This document shows positions 1 to 6,194 of a stretch of DNA of 10,968 nt, in pieces. The notes beneath the pieces are model-generated. The model had not been told where the DNA came from and made no database searches. It was given only the letters and a program-made list of their open reading frames with translations. The stretch is from G020354645 sp050053515. Lineage in GTDB: Bacteria; Desulfobacterota; Desulfobacteria; Desulfobacterales; G020354645. Numbering within the stretch: the stretch's first letter is position 1; each line of letters begins with the position of its first letter. The stretch spans positions 1 through 10,968 of the forward strand of contig JASFTQ010000147.1 in assembly GCA_050053515.1 (NCBI GenBank), written 5' to 3'. The position numbers were made by a program, and so were the translations under genes.

Positions 1-75
1 AAGGTTGAAGCAAAAGGCACCCTGTCCTGGAAGAATGTTTCAAAATTATTTCAGTTTGTCAAGGGCGCTGATTAA
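1..75 (+). CDS. C-terminal tail of an unrecognised protein (partial)
   Basis: Frame 1 is open from the window edge and ends at a TAA at 73-75. It gives 24 residues (start KVEAKGTLSW, end FQFVKGAD) that look like an ordinary soluble C-terminus of mixed charged and hydrophobic residues. The stop is followed at once by a strongly AT-rich stretch (75-106), as expected past a gene end. I do not recognise the family, and 24 residues are too few to assign one. It could be a chance open frame, but the GC contrast on either side of the stop supports a real gene end. No U-run terminator hairpin follows directly. Confidence 0.4.
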   Translation, partial: KVEAKGTLSWKNVSKLFQFVKGAD

Positions 76-502
76 AAATATAATAATATTAAATAGATAT
101 AACTAAAACGGCGTGCACGGTCAAAAGGACAACCGCTCAGCCTCCCCATCAAATCGGCATTTATTGATACGGTTTTGCTTGACCGTGGGTTCGATCGATG
201 CTATCGGGTACCAAGCGCAAGTTGGCATATGGATTTTTGTTGAATCCTAACAAAATTCAACCTCCCCTCCATTGCTTCCTTGCGCTTTCTTTTGAAAATA
301 AATTAATTTCCTTTGTTGACTCGCAGCACCTCAGATGTTATGCGAAAATTTAGCGCAAGGAATCGGCTAACCGTAAGGCGTCGGAAGGGTTGAAAAAGCT
401 CAACCACTTTGGATTTCCTTGCGCAACTCCCTCTAGCCTCGAACACTCCCGCTAATTTCAACACTTCCCGTGGGAAAATACAGTCACAATAGGACCTTGT
501 GC
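76..502. other. Noncoding region with short repeats and inverted repeats
   Basis: No convincing gene lies here. The first 30 bases are very AT-rich. A 9-base inverted repeat (CACGGTCAA at 116-124, TTGACCGTG at 179-187) brackets 54 bases. A second inverted repeat (GTTGAAT 239-245, ATTCAAC 255-261) could form a 7-bp hairpin without a U-run, and GGTTGA 388-393 / TCAACC 400-405 is another small hairpin. The 10-mer TTCCTTGCGC appears three times (see the repeat entry). The promoter of the downstream lipoprotein gene should be in this stretch, but I see no clear -35/-10 pair. Confidence 0.5.
276..424. repeat. Three copies of TTCCTTGCGC in alternating orientation
   Basis: The 10-mer TTCCTTGCGC is present on the plus strand at 276-285 and 415-424, and its reverse complement GCGCAAGGAA is at 353-362. 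A shorter match (GCGCAAG) is at 215-221. The copies at 353-362 and 415-424 form a perfect 10-bp inverted repeat around 52 bases that contain a further 6-bp hairpin at 388-405. This could be a binding site cluster, a remnant of a palindromic intergenic repeat, or the stem of a structured RNA. The sequence alone does not decide between these. Confidence 0.45.
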
Positions 503-895
503 ATGGATAAATTTTTAGCGTCACCAATTTGGAAAAGAGCCAATATGCCGATATTTCGTATAATTTTCTACATGGTCGCATGGATCCTTCTGATGAGCTG
601 CCATAAAATGCCACTATATCAAAATCAGAAGAATCTGATGCAATTGAAAAAAGGTTTGGTAAAGGAAGAGGTCATAAATGTTATGGGACAACCCGACTTC
701 CATGAGGCTTATGAGTCCCTTTACGGCAATACATTTATCATATTGTATTATCACACCCATAGGAATCGGTTTGATGGAAAAATAACCAAAGATGAGTGCA
801 CGCCGGTGGTTATAAAAAATGACAGGTTGGTTGGTTGGGGGAATGATTTTTATGAGTGGTTAAACCGCCGTGAGAAAAAGATATATCATAAATAG
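503..895 (+). CDS. BamE/SmpA-like (DUF3192-type) lipoprotein
   Basis: This is a small predicted lipoprotein. A hydrophobic segment ends in L-L-M-S-C, a usable lipobox, with the Cys codon at 599-601. The mature part has the BamE/DUF3192 pattern: a 'LKKGLVKEEVINVMGQPD' block, then an F-Y-like beta strand with 'YYHTHR', 'DGKITKDECTP' and 'LVGWG'. It is probably anchored in the outer or inner membrane facing the periplasm; its role is unknown. Two starts are plausible. ATG 503 has AGGA at 491-494 with good spacing. ATG 545 gives a more typical 18-residue signal peptide (MPIFR then hydrophobic) with only a weak AGAG at 536-539. I annotate from 503 because of the ribosome site, but the shorter form fits lipoprotein processing better. 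The gene is AT-richer than the aro genes and converges on the ABM gene. Confidence 0.7.
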   Translation: MDKFLASPIWKRANMPIFRIIFYMVAWILLMSCHKMPLYQNQKNLMQLKKGLVKEEVINVMGQPDFHEAYESLYGNTFIILYYHTHRNRFDGKITKDECTPVVIKNDRLVGWGNDFYEWLNRREKKIYHK

Positions 896-992
896 CCGTG
901 CCTCAGCCCGTCGGCATAATCCGGCTACACCGCTAAATCCTCACATCAGCAGGGCTGAAGCGGCATATAAGACATCGATAGATAAAATCCAC
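896..992. other. Convergent intergenic gap with a long-range inverted repeat
   Basis: This 97-base gap separates two convergent genes. TCAGCCC at 903-909 and GGGCTGA at 952-958 form a 7-bp inverted repeat around 42 bases that also contain smaller CCGGC/GCCG blocks. There is no U-run on either strand, so this is not a textbook intrinsic terminator. A Rho-dependent or structured 3' end is possible. Confidence 0.3.
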
Positions 993-1280
993 TCATTCAT
1001 ATTCATAAATTTCGTAAACAGTGGGGGTACCCAATAAGTCGTCGATTTTTTGTTGAATAGCCGCCCTTTCGGGCTTATCAAACCATCTTTGCCAATCCGC
1101 CCGGGATTTCCATTTGGCGATCACCAGACATTCGTCCGGTTGATCGACTCGCTTGAGAGTTTCTCCGGAAATGTAACCGGATTGTCCGAAAGTAGCCCCC
1201 CGAAGCTGATCGATCAGCACTTTCAACTCTTCAGATTTTTCCGGTGGTGCTTGCCGCTTTAAAAGAACCATGATGGTCAT
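993..1280 (-). CDS. ABM-fold (antibiotic biosynthesis monooxygenase-like) protein
   Basis: This is a 95-residue protein with the single dimeric ferredoxin-like ABM fold. It has an N-terminal beta strand MTIMVLLKR, a helix PEKSEELKVLIDQLR, then 'QSGYISGETLKRVDQPDECLVIAKWKSRADWQRWF', the classic ABM core with its W-K-S and W-Q-R-W signature, and a final helix and strand to VYEIYEYE. Members include small cofactor-free monooxygenases and heme-degrading enzymes, but many are uncharacterised, so no substrate is assigned. The start is well supported by an AGGGGG ribosome site a few bases upstream of the ATG at 1278-1280. It lies 126 bases past aroA on the same strand. It could be read through from the aro operon or use its own promoter (see 1382-1410). 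It is not an aromatic-pathway enzyme by any known role. Confidence 0.85.
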   Translation of the reverse strand: MTIMVLLKRQAPPEKSEELKVLIDQLRGATFGQSGYISGETLKRVDQPDECLVIAKWKSRADWQRWFDKPERAAIQQKIDDLLGTPTVYEIYEYE

Positions 1281-1295
1281 ATTACCCCCTTTTGT

Positions 1296-1317
1296 GGTAA
1301 AGTAACACTTTTTTACC
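1296..1317. promoter_or_regulatory. Small inverted repeat just upstream of the ABM gene
   Basis: GGTAAA at 1296-1301 and TTTACC at 1312-1317 form a 6-bp dyad with a 10-base centre, 15 bases upstream of the ABM start and next to its ribosome site. It could be an operator or a 5' UTR hairpin. It is short enough to be chance. Confidence 0.25.
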
Positions 1318-1381
1318 GGGCTGACAGAAATCGCGGGATATTTATGAGAAGTTCTCTGCGCCTAACCTCCTTTAGCGCGCA

Positions 1382-1410
1382 TTTATAGTGGCTTGCAAGT
1401 CAATTATCAC
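1382..1410 (-). promoter_or_regulatory. Candidate promoter for the ABM gene
   Basis: On the minus strand, GTGATA (1410-1405, 4 of 6 to the -35 consensus) and TATAAA (1387-1382, 5 of 6 to the -10 consensus) are separated by 17 bases, overlapping the aroA stop codon. Transcription would begin near 1375 and give a leader of about 95 bases. This is a weak match and offered only because the ABM gene is separated from the otherwise compact aro operon. Confidence 0.3.
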
Positions 1411-2672
1411 ATCGTATTCCACAAGTCCCAAAACCGGGGAAACGATTTAATTACACTGCCGGGGTTTTTTATCTCTACACCGGGCACATTCAGCCCGATC
1501 ACCGCAAGAGCCATCGCCAGGCGGTGATCGTCATGGGAGTCAACTTTTGTCCCGACAAGTTTTTGACCTCCATGAATTATCAGTCCGTCCGGTAGTTCTT
1601 CCAGGTGACCGCCGAGCCGCTGCCACTCCATGGCAACAGCTGTTAGGCGGTCGCTTTCCTTGAACCGAAGATGGGCGACATTGCGAATAACCGTCTTGCC
1701 CTCGGCAAAAAGGGCAATTGCCGCAAGCGTGGGCACCATATCCGGCATCGTGCCCATATCGGCATCAACCCCGCTTAGGGAACGCCCGCTGACGGTTACT
1801 TTTTGGGGTTCCCGTTTAACATAGCACCGCATTTTTTGGAGGATTTCGAGAAACCGCATATCTCCCTGATGCGACGTGTTGGAATGAATGTTTTCCGTGG
1901 CCACGGTTCCACCGGTTACGGCGGCGGCGGCCCAAAAATAAGAAGCACTTGACAGATCCCCTTCAACGTGAAATCGACAGGGCCGGTATTTTTTATGACA
2001 AGGGACCTTAAAGTAACTGTATGCCTCCCGTGCCACGGAAACTCCGAAGTGCTCCATTACATCCAGGGTAAGATCCACATAGGGTGCGGAGACCAACTGG
2101 CCTTTGATCTCGATCTCCATGTTTCTCCCGGCATAGGGGCCTGCCAACAGCAACGAGGAGACAAACTGACTGCTTTGATTTCCGGGGATGACGACCTTGC
2201 CGCCGGAAATGCCCCGGGCGCGGATAAGCACGGGGGGATATCCCTTTTTTCCCGGATACAAGGCTTTCACTCCCAGCCGATTGAGAGCTGCGACCAATCC
2301 GCCGATGGGTCTCTCGTGCATACGCGGCGTACCGCAAAGAAGATACTCTCCGCCGGCAAGAGCCACCGTGGAGAGCAAGAGCCGAAACGATGTCCCGGAA
2401 TTGCCCAAAAAAATTTTTCTTCTGCGCCCGGAAGGCAGGAATCTTCCGCCCGTCCCCTGTACTTGCGCATCATCACCCGTGAATGTTATCTTTACTCCTA
2501 GTTTGCGAAGGGCATCGACGGTGTGTAGGCTGTCTTCACATATGAGCGCATCCTTGAGCAGACTTGGCCCCTCGGCCAGACCGGCCGCAATGAGGGCGCG
2601 GTGGGTGATGCTTTTTGATCCGGGTATCCTGACGGTCGCATCGATGGGCGGTCTGCTTTGAATTGGTTTCAT
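1407..2672 (-). CDS. aroA: 3-phosphoshikimate 1-carboxyvinyltransferase (EPSP synthase)
   Basis: This cytoplasmic enzyme joins shikimate-3-phosphate and PEP to make EPSP, step six of the chorismate pathway. Its 421 residues match the family length. Visible motifs are PGSKSITHR (K20, S21, R25 bind substrates), LGNSGTSFR (90-97), PRMHERP, NQSSQFVSSLLLAGP, PDMVPTLAAIALFAEG, HLRFKESDR and DDHRLAMALAV near the C-terminus. After the Arg of the GNSGT loop there is Leu98, where E. coli AroA has Pro101. The Arg-Leu pairing is seen in class II EPSP synthases, so reduced glyphosate sensitivity is possible but only inferred. The start ATG at 2670-2672 is preceded by GGAGGG about 11 bases away. It is the last aro gene, 31 bases after aroE. 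Confidence 0.97.
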   Translation of the reverse strand: MKPIQSRPPIDATVRIPGSKSITHRALIAAGLAEGPSLLKDALICEDSLHTVDALRKLGVKITFTGDDAQVQGTGGRFLPSGRRRKIFLGNSGTSFRLLLSTVALAGGEYLLCGTPRMHERPIGGLVAALNRLGVKALYPGKKGYPPVLIRARGISGGKVVIPGNQSSQFVSSLLLAGPYAGRNMEIEIKGQLVSAPYVDLTLDVMEHFGVSVAREAYSYFKVPCHKKYRPCRFHVEGDLSSASYFWAAAAVTGGTVATENIHSNTSHQGDMRFLEILQKMRCYVKREPQKVTVSGRSLSGVDADMGTMPDMVPTLAAIALFAEGKTVIRNVAHLRFKESDRLTAVAMEWQRLGGHLEELPDGLIIHGGQKLVGTKVDSHDDHRLAMALAVIGLNVPGVEIKNPGSVIKSFPRFWDLWNTM

Positions 2673-2703
2673 ATTTTCAAGGACCCTCCGGCCTATACTG
2701 AGT

Positions 2704-3525
2704 TTAGCGGCTTTGCCTCAAGGCCTGCTCCACGGCTTGCCGCATGGTGCCAAGGGGCGGATCCATTCCGGTCCACAAGCTGAACTGCTGCGCCCCCTGA
2801 TGGATAAACATTTCCAGCCCGTTGATTGTCAGGCACCCTTTGCTTTTGGCCATTTTCAAAAGCCTGGTCTCACGGGGGTTGTAGATGACGTCCATCACGA
2901 GCATTCCTTTTTTCAGGACATGCGCGGGGACCAGGCAATCATCATGTTGTGGACGCATTCCCACGGAAGTGGCTTGAATTAATATATCGGCTTTGACCGC
3001 CGCTAAATCAGCCAAAGCAATGTAGGGACAGGCCAGCGCGCGCGCAAGTCTCTTTCCGCGCTCCGGCGAGCGATTGGCAACGTTGAGCTCGACGGACTTC
3101 TCTTTTAATGCATATCCAATAGCTCCGGCAGCACCGCCGGCACCGACTAGGATGCCTGTTTTGCCGGAAAGCTGGATCTTTTGTTCCAATGCCCTCAGGG
3201 CGCCGCGGGCATCCGTATTGTACCCCGTCAGGCAATCGTTATCATTAACGATCGTATTGACGGCCCCAATCGATTTGGCCAATTCATCCACTTTGTCGAT
3301 AAGTGAAATGATTGCTGATTTATAGGGGACGGTTACGCTTATCCCCTTGATTCCCATTGCCCGGATTCCTTGTACGCAGCCGGCCGGGTCTTGTGTCTCG
3401 AATGCAAGGTATACAGCATTGAGCCCTTTAGCGGCAAAGGCGGCATTGTGCATAATGGGACTCAAACTGTGGCCGAGGGGGTAACCCACGACACCGTAAA
3501 GGCCTGTGTTCTGATCGATTTTCAT
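2704..3525 (-). CDS. aroE: Shikimate dehydrogenase
   Basis: This enzyme reduces 3-dehydroshikimate to shikimate, normally with NADPH (step four). It has 273 residues, the usual length. The N-terminal substrate domain shows GYPLGHSLSPIMHN (14-27), SVTVPYK with the catalytic Lys69, and GYNTD with the catalytic Asp105. The nucleotide-binding domain opens with the glycine loop GAGGAAGA (128-135). NRSPERGKRLA follows, where NRS-R is the usual NADPH-recognising stretch. The C-terminal GLEMFIHQGAQQFSLWTG is the conserved substrate-side helix. Its ATG overlaps the aroD stop in ATGA (3522-3525), so translation is probably coupled. Both catalytic residues are present, so this is expected to be the active pathway enzyme, not a YdiB/quinate paralogue. 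Confidence 0.96.
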   Translation of the reverse strand: MKIDQNTGLYGVVGYPLGHSLSPIMHNAAFAAKGLNAVYLAFETQDPAGCVQGIRAMGIKGISVTVPYKSAIISLIDKVDELAKSIGAVNTIVNDNDCLTGYNTDARGALRALEQKIQLSGKTGILVGAGGAAGAIGYALKEKSVELNVANRSPERGKRLARALACPYIALADLAAVKADILIQATSVGMRPQHDDCLVPAHVLKKGMLVMDVIYNPRETRLLKMAKSKGCLTINGLEMFIHQGAQQFSLWTGMDPPLGTMRQAVEQALRQSR

Positions 3526-4190
3526 GGCATCAGCAAATCGAGTACATCCCTCATTTCTGTGACGGGTATTTGCCCATCGGCTGATTCCTCTCCGGTTTCA
3601 AGGGAAGCAAAGGTCAAATAGCCCCCCATCAGGTATGAGAGGATTCGACTGGTTTTGCCCATCGGCCCCATACAAAAGGCAATGATCGGAGTGTCGAGAC
3701 TTCGGGCCCGGGGTATAAGTTCGAGAACCCGGAAATTATCCGACCATTGCTCGGCCCGCGTCACTATCTTGACCAAATCGGCACCTGTGGCAATACCATC
3801 CCTGAGTATCTGATCGAGCTCCGGCTGTTGCGGAGTATGGTCCTGAATGTGGGTAGATATTACAAGACGGGAAACACTGCGGGCCTCAAAAACTTTTTGC
3901 CGCCATTTAACCGGCAGCCACATTTCCACATCTACTAAGTCGACGCCGGCTTGAAGCGCTGCTAATATATGGCGGATATAGGTATGCGGATCTGCCGCTC
4001 CATCTCCGCCTTCCCTTTTTGAACGATAGGTTGCCATCACCGGCTTGCCGGCCGTTTGGATAATTTTGGGCAAGTCAACGGAACCCATCAGATCCAGGCG
4101 TATTTCCAGCAAATCGGCCAACGGATTTGCACGAGCGATCTTTCGGCATGCTTCGTTGGTATCGGCTGCGATTATGGGGATGCAGATCAT
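3522..4190 (-). CDS. aroD: 3-dehydroquinate dehydratase, type I
   Basis: This enzyme dehydrates 3-dehydroquinate to 3-dehydroshikimate through a Schiff base (step three). Its 222 residues are typical of a class I (beta/alpha barrel) enzyme, not the 150-residue class II AroQ. The sequence shows LLEIRLDLM (27-35), TYRSKREGGD (54-63), LVDVEMWL (85-92), the catalytic His114 in ISTHIQDHTP, and the Schiff-base Lys141 in ADLVKIV. The His-Lys distance of 27 residues equals that of the Salmonella enzyme (143/170). FCMGPMGKTSRI and the C-terminal GQIPV loop complete the family pattern. The gene starts 3 bases after the tyrA stop and overlaps aroE by 4 bases. No strong ribosome site of its own is visible, consistent with coupling to tyrA. 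Confidence 0.95.
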   Translation of the reverse strand: MICIPIIAADTNEACRKIARANPLADLLEIRLDLMGSVDLPKIIQTAGKPVMATYRSKREGGDGAADPHTYIRHILAALQAGVDLVDVEMWLPVKWRQKVFEARSVSRLVISTHIQDHTPQQPELDQILRDGIATGADLVKIVTRAEQWSDNFRVLELIPRARSLDTPIIAFCMGPMGKTSRILSYLMGGYLTFASLETGEESADGQIPVTEMRDVLDLLMP

Positions 4191-4193
4191 GGC

Positions 4194-4967
4194 TTATTCA
4201 ATGTTATGCCTGAGCCTGTTGAGAAGCTTCTCCATTTCCTCGTAGTCTCTGCCCCTGATGATATGGGTCAAATAGGCGAGCTGGGAATTAATCTCTTCAA
4301 TCTGTCTGGTGGTCAGCGGATTAAACATGATCTCGGCCAGCAATTGATCGTCTTCCGAAAGAAGCCCCTTGGCAATATCCAGGTGTTTTCTGAACGTCGA
4401 GCCGGGGGCCTCCTGTTTTTTCATACAGGCTGCGAACACCATGGAGGATGCGAAGGGAATCGAAAGCGAATAGGCCATGGTTTTATCATGTTCTGCAAAA
4501 GTGTATTCATAAATATTGAGTTTAAGGGTTTTGTAGAAATCACGGAAAAAGGCTTTTCCCTCTTCATCGGACTCTTCAATGAGAATGGCATTCTCATCAC
4601 GAAGGTCTCTGATGTTGGCAAAGGTGGGTCCAAACATCGGATGCGTGGAAACAAATCTTCTGGCTAGACCGCTGTAGTAATCTGATAAACCGGTTTTGAC
4701 CGAGGCAATATCGGAAATAATGCAATCTTGGGGCAAATAAGGTAAAACCTCCTCAAAGGCCTCCCGGATATTGACCAGTGACACCGCGTTGACCATAAGT
4801 TCAGGCGCAAAACCTTTTACCTCAGCAAGATCCAGAACTCGTTGAACATGAAAAAAATATTTAAGCTTTCTGATGTTCCGGTCATAAACAGCCACTTCGT
4901 GGTCGAGACACAACTCTTCAACCAACCAGGCCCCCATATGGCCGGCACCCATAATGAATATCCTCAT
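4194..4967 (-). CDS. tyrA: Prephenate (or arogenate) dehydrogenase
   Basis: This enzyme oxidatively decarboxylates prephenate (or arogenate) towards 4-hydroxyphenylpyruvate or tyrosine. It has 257 residues. The N-terminal Rossmann domain carries GAGHMG (7-12), and Asp29 at the end of the second strand (VAVYDRN) suggests NAD+ over NADP+ preference. DIASVK (86-91) and STHPMFGP (107-114, with the conserved His109) are the TyrA signature segments. The rest is the all-helical dimerisation domain. There is no fused chorismate mutase and no ACT domain, so it is a compact monofunctional form. The ATG at 4965-4967 overlaps the pheA stop by 4 bases. Prephenate versus arogenate use cannot be told from sequence. 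Confidence 0.93.
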   Translation of the reverse strand: MRIFIMGAGHMGAWLVEELCLDHEVAVYDRNIRKLKYFFHVQRVLDLAEVKGFAPELMVNAVSLVNIREAFEEVLPYLPQDCIISDIASVKTGLSDYYSGLARRFVSTHPMFGPTFANIRDLRDENAILIEESDEEGKAFFRDFYKTLKLNIYEYTFAEHDKTMAYSLSIPFASSMVFAACMKKQEAPGSTFRKHLDIAKGLLSEDDQLLAEIMFNPLTTRQIEEINSQLAYLTHIIRGRDYEEMEKLLNRLRHNIE

Positions 4968-6019
4968 GCCACTTTCCTTTCCCTGTAACAGCCCATCAAC
5001 CTGAAACTGCGGGTAATCTCCTTTACTTCTGTGAGCGCCGCAGTAGCCGTTTCATCCTCGTGTGATCCCATAAAATCAAGAAAAAAGGCATAACTGCCCG
5101 GTTCATCCGGGATCGACTCTATCCGAGTCAGGTTGATATTTTTTTTAGCAAACACTTCGAGCACCCGGAAAAGGGTGCCCGCTTTGTGTTCCGTTGAAAA
5201 TATGATGGAGCATTTATCGCCTTTTTCCTGGTTCTCCTCCTTTGAAAGCACGATGAACCTTGTCAGGTTTGTTTCGAGGTCTTCGATGTTCTCTTTCAAT
5301 ATTTCAAGATGATACAGCTCGGCAGAAAGCTTGCTGGCAATTGCAGCAGATGCTTTTGGCCGCATTTCAGCCAACATCTTGGCTGCTCCTGCAGTATCGT
5401 GATATTGTACGGCATCGAGTTTGTTCCTTGCAAGAAAATGACGACATTGCGCCAGTGCCTGGGGATGAGAGTAGACCGCATGAATCTCGCGGTGATCGGT
5501 TTCAGGCAGTGCCAGAAGACACAAATGGATGGGCAGTTCAACCGCCCCGACAAAATTGAGGCCGGTGCCAATGAGAAGTTCGTTGACCTGGCCGACCACA
5601 CCCCCAAGGGTGTTTTCTACCGGAACGATTCCATAGTCATAGAGCCCTTCTTGGACCCCTTCAAACACCGCCGCGAATTCGCGGCAGGGGATGGGTATAA
5701 AGTCCCTGTTCCACACCTGTGCTGCAACCTCACCATACGCGCCATGTTCACCCTGGAAGGCAATGAGCTTCCAGTTGTTGTGTTGCAGATTTTTGCTTTC
5801 TTTTATGATTTCGGCATAGATTTTTTCGATAAACTCGGTTGTTAACAAACCGGAAGCGTTCTTTTTTATCCGTGCCAGTATTTCTGTTTCCCGCCGGCTG
5901 TCTTCAATCTGGGATTTATATTTTTTGGTCAATAAAACGTGTTCCATTCGATCTTTTAAGAGTTTCAAAATTTCAGAATCAAGCAGATCGATTTTATTTC
6001 TGATCTCTTGAAGATTCAT
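4964..6019 (-). CDS. pheA: Bifunctional chorismate mutase / prephenate dehydratase with ACT domain
   Basis: This P-protein converts chorismate to prephenate and then phenylpyruvate. Residues 1-80 are an AroQ-type chorismate mutase; Arg7, Arg24 and Lys35 keep the exact spacing of Arg11, Arg28 and Lys39 in the E. coli P-protein, with Glu44 after a shortened loop. Residues 82-260 are the dehydratase (FQGEHGAYGEVAA, VPVENTLGG, and the catalytic TRF at 253-255). Residues 270-340 are an ACT domain that normally binds phenylalanine. Here its two effector motifs read GTLF (281-284) and ESIP (301-304), where most family members have GAL(Y/V) and ESRP. The 351-residue length is usual. GAGGTG at 6024-6029 provides a good ribosome site. 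As the only mutase in the window it also supplies prephenate to TyrA. It follows a 175-base gap after aroB. Confidence 0.96.
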   Translation of the reverse strand: MNLQEIRNKIDLLDSEILKLLKDRMEHVLLTKKYKSQIEDSRRETEILARIKKNASGLLTTEFIEKIYAEIIKESKNLQHNNWKLIAFQGEHGAYGEVAAQVWNRDFIPIPCREFAAVFEGVQEGLYDYGIVPVENTLGGVVGQVNELLIGTGLNFVGAVELPIHLCLLALPETDHREIHAVYSHPQALAQCRHFLARNKLDAVQYHDTAGAAKMLAEMRPKASAAIASKLSAELYHLEILKENIEDLETNLTRFIVLSKEENQEKGDKCSIIFSTEHKAGTLFRVLEVFAKKNINLTRIESIPDEPGSYAFFLDFMGSHEDETATAALTEVKEITRSFRLMGCYRERKVA

Positions 6020-6194
6020 ATCTCACCTCACCGTTTTTAAAGTTTTTCTGGATCCTGCCCCGGGTCGTGTCGCAATGAGCCAGACCACCTATATTTTTGA
6101 TTTTGTCATCCCGGTCATAAACCCGAAATCCATTTTGATTACAAGATCTTAGCCCCCTGAATGCCGGATCGTGCCCAGCATGACCTGAGGCATG
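6020..6194. other. Largest internal gap of the aro operon, with a degenerate palindrome
   Basis: These 175 bases between aroB and pheA contain no gene and no intrinsic terminator. On the minus strand the segment 6136-6101 reads ATGGATTT-CGG-GTTTATGA-CCG-GGATGACAAAA. It resembles the short palindromic intergenic repeats (TGGATTCC...GGAATGACA) common in Desulfobacterales genomes, but only as a decayed copy. No convincing promoter for pheA is visible. Confidence 0.3.

Noticed and set aside
181..214. GGTTCGATC followed by a CCA-like end suggested a tRNA T-arm
   Set aside because: The 5-base flanks of the loop do not pair (GTGGG against GATGC) and no acceptor, D or anticodon arm is found upstream.
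303..490. Integron attC-like arrangement (GCATAAC/GTTATGCG-like pieces with repeats)
   Set aside because: The required paired core sites at both ends with matching inner boxes could not be assembled, and no integrase is nearby.
303..614. Open frame of 103 codons on the minus strand over the lipoprotein gene start
   Set aside because: It is antisense to the better supported BamE/DUF3192-type gene and shows no recognisable domain or ribosome site.
1968..2501. Long plus-strand open frame inside aroA
   Set aside because: Antisense shadow of a clear EPSP synthase; composition is unlike a protein and the aroA motifs run through the whole region.
5309..5845. Long plus-strand open frame inside pheA
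   Set aside because: Antisense shadow of the prephenate dehydratase domain, with no independent support.
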